A stretch of 64,000 nt of DNA from Pristionchus mayeri (Eukaryota; Nematoda; Chromadorea; Rhabditida; Neodiplogasteridae): contig BTRK01000005.1 of the NCBI GenBank assembly GCA_036245805.1, positions 42,705,216 to 42,769,215 of the forward strand. Reading direction: 5' to 3'. Positions 59,382 through 64,000 of this stretch are shown one piece after another. Below the pieces are notes generated by a model. That model was given only the letters and a program-made list of their open reading frames with translations. It searched no databases and had not been told where the DNA came from. The stretch's first letter is position 1. Each line of letters opens with the position of its first letter. Made by a program: the position numbers and the translations under genes.

Positions 59382-59456
59382 GAAATACACGTGGGGTGGT
59401 GCAAGTAACCGGGATGTGTGTGAAACTATTGTGTTCTATTAAAGAACATGAGCAAA

Positions 59457-60154
59457 TTACAGTAACCTGAAACACGCGGGGAGGGGTGCATCTGACCGAG
59501 AATGACGCGGTGAAGCAAGCAGGATGCAGTTGATGACGATGGAGAGCACGAAGAGAAGCACCACGAGCGTCACCAGCAGCACCGCTACCCAATCCTGCAG
59601 AGATGGGTGAATATCAATTGATAACTGACCTTTATCCCCAACCACAAAGAAAAGGAAAATCGAGAACTACCTCTCTAAAGCACCTTCCGTCTACCAACCT
59701 CACCTTTAACCCGATGACATGCCGTAGTAATCGGGTACCGTAATTCGTACCTGGAGTCTGCAGCAGCAGCCCTTTGCGTGCTCACCGCAGCACTTGAAGT
59801 AGAAGAGCGGGTTGGCCTCGGGACACGCCTGATCCACGATCGGAACCGGGCACGCATACGCAGACGACCTGGAGGATTACGGTGTTATTGTATGGGTACG
59901 GTAGGCATGCAGTATCGATCAACCTATAATGACTATGACGTTCAACAGCAACACACAAAGCTAACCATGCACTAAAATGTACACCAACGATAGTGTCTGC
60001 ACAGCTCCAGTAATGAATTACTTACCGTAACCCCGTACCGTAGTACTCACTGGATGACGAAGGGCTGCATCTTCTTGATCTCCTCGACAAAGTCCGAGTC
60101 CGCGGCGACGAAAGCTGCCATCGAGAGCACGAGCAGAAGAGAGAGACGAGACAT
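59457..60154 (-). CDS. small cysteine-rich signal-peptide/membrane protein, copy 2
   Basis: Three exons on the minus strand: 60,051-60,154, 59,751-59,868 and 59,457-59,594, with exon 1 and 2 lengths (104, 118) identical to copy 1. The 119-residue product starts MSRLSLLLVLSMAAFVA. Cysteines are at the same positions plus one extra (GCCCRLQ for DCCFRLQ). The membrane segment is WVAVLLVTLVVLLFVLS. After INCILL the C-terminus diverges: copy 1 ends RCLFCY, whereas this frame reads on for about 20 residues (ASPRHSRSDAPLPACFRLL). Introns are diverged more than exons, consistent with selection on the protein after tandem duplication. Function unknown; probably a small type I membrane or secretory-pathway protein. 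The start is fixed by the conserved exon 1 and signal peptide. Confidence 0.8.
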
Positions 60155-60440
60155 CGTGAGAGGGAGAGAGGGAGTACTGTAATCAGGGAATCAGGAGGGT
60201 GTTACGGTATCGGGGACAGGGGACATGGCGCGGTTAAACGAATACCGCGACGAAATATCGTGATAATTTTGTTCAAAATGAATCGCTCGAGCACGATTAA
60301 TGAACGAGGTCCGAGAGCAAGAAAGCAAATATTACTTGTGAAACCCAAGACGGGTTGGTCAGGAGTATGATTTTAAGGGCTCCACGGCAATAAATGATAA
60401 TAAAATAAAACTGGGCATAGAGGACACGGAGAGGGAGTGG

Positions 60441-60530
60441 GCACAAGGTCGGATGAGAACTATGACGTCATGCCGCCTTCGAAATATCAAAGAGGCGGCA
60501 TGACGTCATAGTTCGCATCCGACCTAGCGC
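60441..60530. mobile_element. 90-bp perfect-hairpin MITE
   Basis: AGGTCGGATGAGAACTATGA and its complement surround a loop of about 14 bp. The stem contains the TGACGTCA palindrome and GGCGGCATGACGTCATAG. Its ends are those of the CACTAGGTCGG family. Confidence 0.75.
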
Positions 60531-60689
60531 AAGAGAGAGATAATGGGGAAATAGGGATGAAAGGTTGAGACAACAATAGAACAGAATTGGAATGATGAAG
60601 ATGGAAGATGAAATTGGAATATTTGGACTACCGCAAGGGAAACAAAATTAAGCACAATTAGAAAAATCAGACTAAAGAGATAACCGTGA

Positions 60690-60990
60690 AACTCAAGTGA
60701 GACAAGTCGCAAAGTGCAGCATGAGAACCCAAGAACAACCGAGCGGTTCACATCGGATACAATCAGCTACCAGGTGATCGAAGGCATACGATATCTGCAA
60801 TAGAGCATCAGGCACACAGGTAACAGTTTCGGGTTGCAAACCCGTGTACTGTAGTCACACCACACACATCACCAAACGCCTTCATTTACAGTAGTGTTAG
60901 CTCGGATTAGCGTTTGTGCATCAATGACACGGGCGAGAGGGGGCGATCGACTGATTCTCGTCATTTTACACGTTTTTCTCGTCGGTGAGA
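60690..60990. repeat. duplicated upstream region, copy 2
   Basis: Upstream of the gene at 59,457-60,154. Same landmarks as 58,620-58,860. Confidence 0.6.
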
Positions 60991-61445
60991 GACAGAGTGA
61001 GAGATCACGCGATATAGAGAGAATCAGACGAACGCTCACAGTGGAGGAAGAGGCAGGATATGCGTTAAATTCGAGATCGGTATAAGAAGATGACAAGTTA
61101 GAGTAACATGATTAGATTTTTGGCAAATCAGAAATTGTTACACGTGATGATGTAATTAACAGGGGAATGACATGGTAGAACAAGCAGGAAATAGTAACAT
61201 CAGGTGCAGGAAATAATAACATCATAGCCGAGCCTACTCATCGCGAGCACGACCTCACCGTTCTCAGCATCGTTGTCGTCGAGTACGGTAGCCGTCAGGG
61301 GTACGGTAGTCACCGAGGGTACGGTAGTCACCAAGGGTGCGGCAGCCGTCAGAGGTACGGTAGTCGAGGCGGCGGCGTCGGCGCGCTGTCGAGATCTACG
61401 GGCCGACTCGTCCCACTCGTGCCAGAAGAACCCCCAGAGAGTGCC

Positions 61446-62106
61446 CTACACCATGCCGAGTACGCGACTAAACAAGCGGAAAGAAAAATTAGAAAGCTAT
61501 TTCCTAATATTTTCCCTGCCGCATATGGCCTTGAATCCCTATGGCCTGACATGTGGTGATGATTAAACGCAAGAATTAAAATTAAAAACACCTTTAAGAG
61601 TATAATAATTAAAGTACTAAAGGCCGGCTCAGCGACTTAGCGGCTTAGGTGGTCAACCAGCATTGCCGGAACGTTTTAATATTGCTATAGCTGTGCAACG
61701 AGCCGCTCGGTGGAGTGCCTTCTTCCAGGAAGCCACTCCCCTCCCCAGCGGATCATGCACGCCTATGATAGATGTGTGCTTCCATACAGTGTGATACGGT
61801 AAATATGGCTATACCATCATTAAAATGTTCCGCAAAGCAACAATTGTCTACCTAGGGACGATGCGCACACAAATATCACTTTCGAGCACCAAACGCGCGA
61901 AAAAACAGCGTGCGTGTATGAAGCGTGCGAGTGTTTTCCCAAGTTTAGAATCGGGCTATACGCGCATTGGGCAGGACATATTTTTGTAATACAATATTAC
62001 GATCCGTTCGAATATGTGTTTCGTACCGTATACAGCCGCACACGAGAGGAGCAAAACACAGATTACGAGGATGACAATGAACGGCATCAGATATGGCATC
62101 AACCAG
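61446..62106. other. putative intron, no other gene supported
   Basis: A plus-strand open frame at 61,914-62,180 (88 codons) has unremarkable composition, runs into the tandem duplication and has no relative in the window. I do not call it. Confidence 0.35.
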
Positions 62107-62418
62107 TGGTCCTGAGAAGATGCGAGGCGATTATCGATTTTTTTAACCCGCTAACAGTGCAAATTTTATCAGTATTCTAAAAAATACAAACGACAAGCTT
62201 GTTATGGCACTAGGTCGGGTGATAACCATGGCGTCATAGTTCTCATCCGATCTAGTGCCCTGTGGTTCTGAGAAGAAGCGAGGCGATTATCGATTTTTTT
62301 AACCCGCTAACAGTGCAAATTTTATCAATATTCTTAAAAATACAAACGACAAGCTTGTTATGGCACTAGGTCGGGTGATAACCATGGCGTCATAGTTCTC
62401 CTCCGATCTAGTGCCCAT
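62107..62418 (+). repeat. 156-bp tandem duplication
   Basis: Two near-identical copies (for example GGCGATTATCGATTTTTTTA at 62,126 and 62,282), each including a CACTAGGTCGG-type mini-MITE. The second copy runs into the signal-peptide exon's downstream side. Confidence 0.8.
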
Positions 62419-62939
62419 AGAAGAAACACGGCCGTAACCGACATTTTTCTCATGAGAAAAATAAACTTTGCCGGAAAATAAACTGACCCAGAATGTTTTC
62501 GGCGGGCGACAGAACACAGGATCGTGACTACAGTCAAGCGTCACGTACCCGTCCACGCCCTGCGCAGCCATAGCCACCAGCAAGACGACCAGAGAGCCCA
62601 GTCGGAGCACACGGAGCATGCTGTAAGCACGAGGTATCGATCAGAATAAGAGCTACAGTAGGCAATCAAGTACAAGGGGCGCTCGTGGAGGAGCAGACCG
62701 GGAGGTCAAGGGTTTCACGGCAATGAATGATATTAAAATAAATATGGCCATATATGGCGATTGAGGATAGAGAGAGATATTTGCGAAATAGGGGTGAGAG
62801 ATTGAAAGGGTACCGGATACAACAATACGACAGAAATTGAATAATGAAGATGGTAGATGAAGCTGGAATATTTGGACTTCCGGAAAGGAAAGACGAATTA
62901 GGGAATCAGAAAAGTCAGACTAAAGTGAACACTGTGAAA

Positions 62940-63260
62940 CTCAAGTGAGACAAGTCGCAAAGTAGAGCATGAGCGGGGTCACATCGGCCGTCAATCAAAC
63001 ATTACGCAGCCAAATACGGACGCTATCTGCAGTAGAGCATCAGACACACACACAGGTAACAGTAGCGGGTTGCAAACCCGTGGCATACTGTAGGCACACC
63101 ACACCACACCAATCACCAAAAACGACTTCATTTACAGTAATGTTAGCTCGGATTAGCGCTTGTCTGATGGGGCGATCGTCTGATTCTCGTCAGTTTACAC
63201 GTTCTCTCGTCGGTAAGGCAGAAAGTGAGAGATCACGCGATATAGAGAGAATCAGACGAT
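62940..63260. repeat. duplicated upstream region, copy 3
   Basis: Upstream of the exon at 62,488-62,619, with the same landmarks as the other two. Gene-plus-promoter duplication therefore extends over three units. Confidence 0.6.
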
Positions 63261-63477
63261 CGCTCACAGTGGAAGGAGAGGGGCAGGATACGGTACAAGT
63301 GAGTGGAATTAGAGATCGATATAAGAACATGACAAGTTAGAGTAACCTGATTAGATTTTGGCAAATCAGAAATTGTTACACGTGGGTGTTGTAATTAACC
63401 GGGGAATGAGATGGTAAAACAAGCAGGAAATAGTAACATCAGGTCCAGGAAATAATAACATCATAGCCGAGCATACT

Positions 63478-63765
63478 CTACGCCAGCACGACCTCACCGT
63501 TCTCGGCATCGTTGTCGTCGAGTACGATCGCCGTCAGGGGTACGGTAGTCACCGGGGGTGCGGTAGCCGTCGGGGGTACGGTAGTCGAGGCGTCGACGCG
63601 CTGTCGAGATCCAAAGGCCGACGCGACGATCCAACGGCCGACCCACACGATCAACTTCAGGAAAATTTCCAAGATCTCGTATGCAATTGCATACAAGCAC
63701 ATTGCCACAGCAACACCGCAGAGGACGACGATAAGAATCACAGGCCCCAGCGCTAGCAGCCAGAC
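63478..63765 (-). CDS. C-terminal exon of a third membrane-protein paralogue (partial)
   Basis: A 288-nt minus-strand exon following a TATTCTTCTCAG acceptor, 95 residues to the stop. It begins VWLLALGPVILIVVLCGVAV, a membrane helix at the same junction position (phase 0) as the DWVTVLL exon of the 57.5 kb gene. A second hydrophobic stretch follows (ILEIFLKLIVWVGRWIV), then SRQRVDASTTV. A tract with TTVP-type repeats encoded around TACGGTA motifs comes next, and an acidic end DDNDAENGEVVLA. Upstream exons should lie beyond 63,830 and probably outside the window. The open frame continues upstream of the acceptor to 63,828, but that part looks like intron. Confidence 0.65.
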   Translation of the reverse strand, partial: VWLLALGPVILIVVLCGVAVAMCLYAIAYEILEIFLKLIVWVGRWIVASAFGSRQRVDASTTVPPTATAPPVTTVPLTAIVLDDNDAENGEVVLA

Positions 63766-64000
63766 CTGAGAAGAATACAAAAGTCCACTGCAAGGCTCCT
63801 GCGTGATGGAGAAAATATATTTGAACACGTGTATCCAGATCAGCTAGAAAGATGGCACCGGGCTCAAAATGTGTGGAAAAATATTGCCAAAAATTTTCAT
63901 GTTTTGTGCATGGCGATTAGATAAACAATAAAAATGAGCCGGATGAAAAACCTGCAAAGTGTGTGTGCCAAGTGTATTTAAAAAGTGTGCAAAATTGTGA

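Larger units (their letters stand above)
61200..62619 (-). pseudogene. truncated relative of the 63.5 kb membrane protein
   Basis: Two minus-strand pieces. The first, 62,488-62,619, begins MLRVLRLGSLVVLLVAMAAQ, a clear signal peptide, then YVTLDCSHDPVFCRPPKTFW, ending at a weak GTCAGT donor. The second, 61,200-61,445, follows a GTGTAG acceptor. It reads GTLWGFFWHEWDESARRSRQ, then a repeated TTVPLT/TTVPSV segment, and VLDDNDAENGEVVLA. The second piece matches the C-terminal half of the exon at 63,478-63,765 but lacks its membrane segment. The stop after VVLA is lost, adding MSRLGYDVIISCT. The intervening 1 kb contains a MITE and a 156-bp tandem duplication. Joining the two pieces is an inference: they could belong to different genes. 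Confidence 0.45.

Noticed and set aside
61914..62180. 88-codon plus-strand open frame
   Set aside because: It runs into a 156-bp tandem duplication, has no splice or homology support and overlaps a likely intron of a minus-strand gene.

Overview
This is eukaryotic, almost certainly nematode, DNA. It has short introns with GTGAGT/GTAAGT donors and polypyrimidine-CAG acceptors, a DD34D mariner transposase, many foldback elements and MITEs, small multi-exon membrane-protein genes, and the heptamer TACGGTA/TACCGTA scattered throughout. That heptamer and the overall texture suggest a Diplogastrid such as Pristionchus, but this is an impression and was not tested. No bacterial operons, CRISPR arrays, rRNA or intact tRNA genes were seen.

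Layout. (1) 1-4.0 kb: nested foldback transposons, including a 1.8 kb hAT-like element with an 8-bp target duplication and a tRNA-derived SINE. (2) 4.1-53.7 kb: a very large, old, direct-repeat array of roughly 0.45-0.9 kb cassettes. Each cassette has a block A (core CGGCAGTTTCTCGCTGC), a GC-rich exon-like block C behind a CTCTCTGCAG acceptor and ahead of a GTGAGC/GTAAG donor, and an AT-rich block D. It is broken up by a second gene-like repeat (family II) and by dozens of insertions: mariner-type, hAT-type, TTAA-target and foldback elements. (3) 30,695-41,495: an almost perfect 10.8 kb inverted repeat with two 4,748-bp arms around a 1,305-bp spacer. A 5'-truncated mariner sits in the spacer and ends exactly at one arm boundary. 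(4) 54.2-57 kb: more family II sequence and a duplicated leader block. (5) 57.5-64 kb, minus strand: a tandem family of small signal-peptide/membrane proteins. Two copies look intact (57,530-58,179 and 59,457-60,154), one is truncated or chimeric (61,200-62,619) and one runs toward the right edge (63,478-63,765). Their upstream regions are also duplicated.

Only the small membrane-protein genes and the mariner transposase are coding sequences I can support. Much of the array looks like the remains of a repeatedly duplicated multi-exon gene: a leader exon ATG-AAG, repeated Ser/Thr/Ala-rich exons and an acidic terminal exon. That reading is inference. Element coordinates given with a target-site duplication are base-exact; other repeat boundaries are approximate, usually within 10-30 bp.
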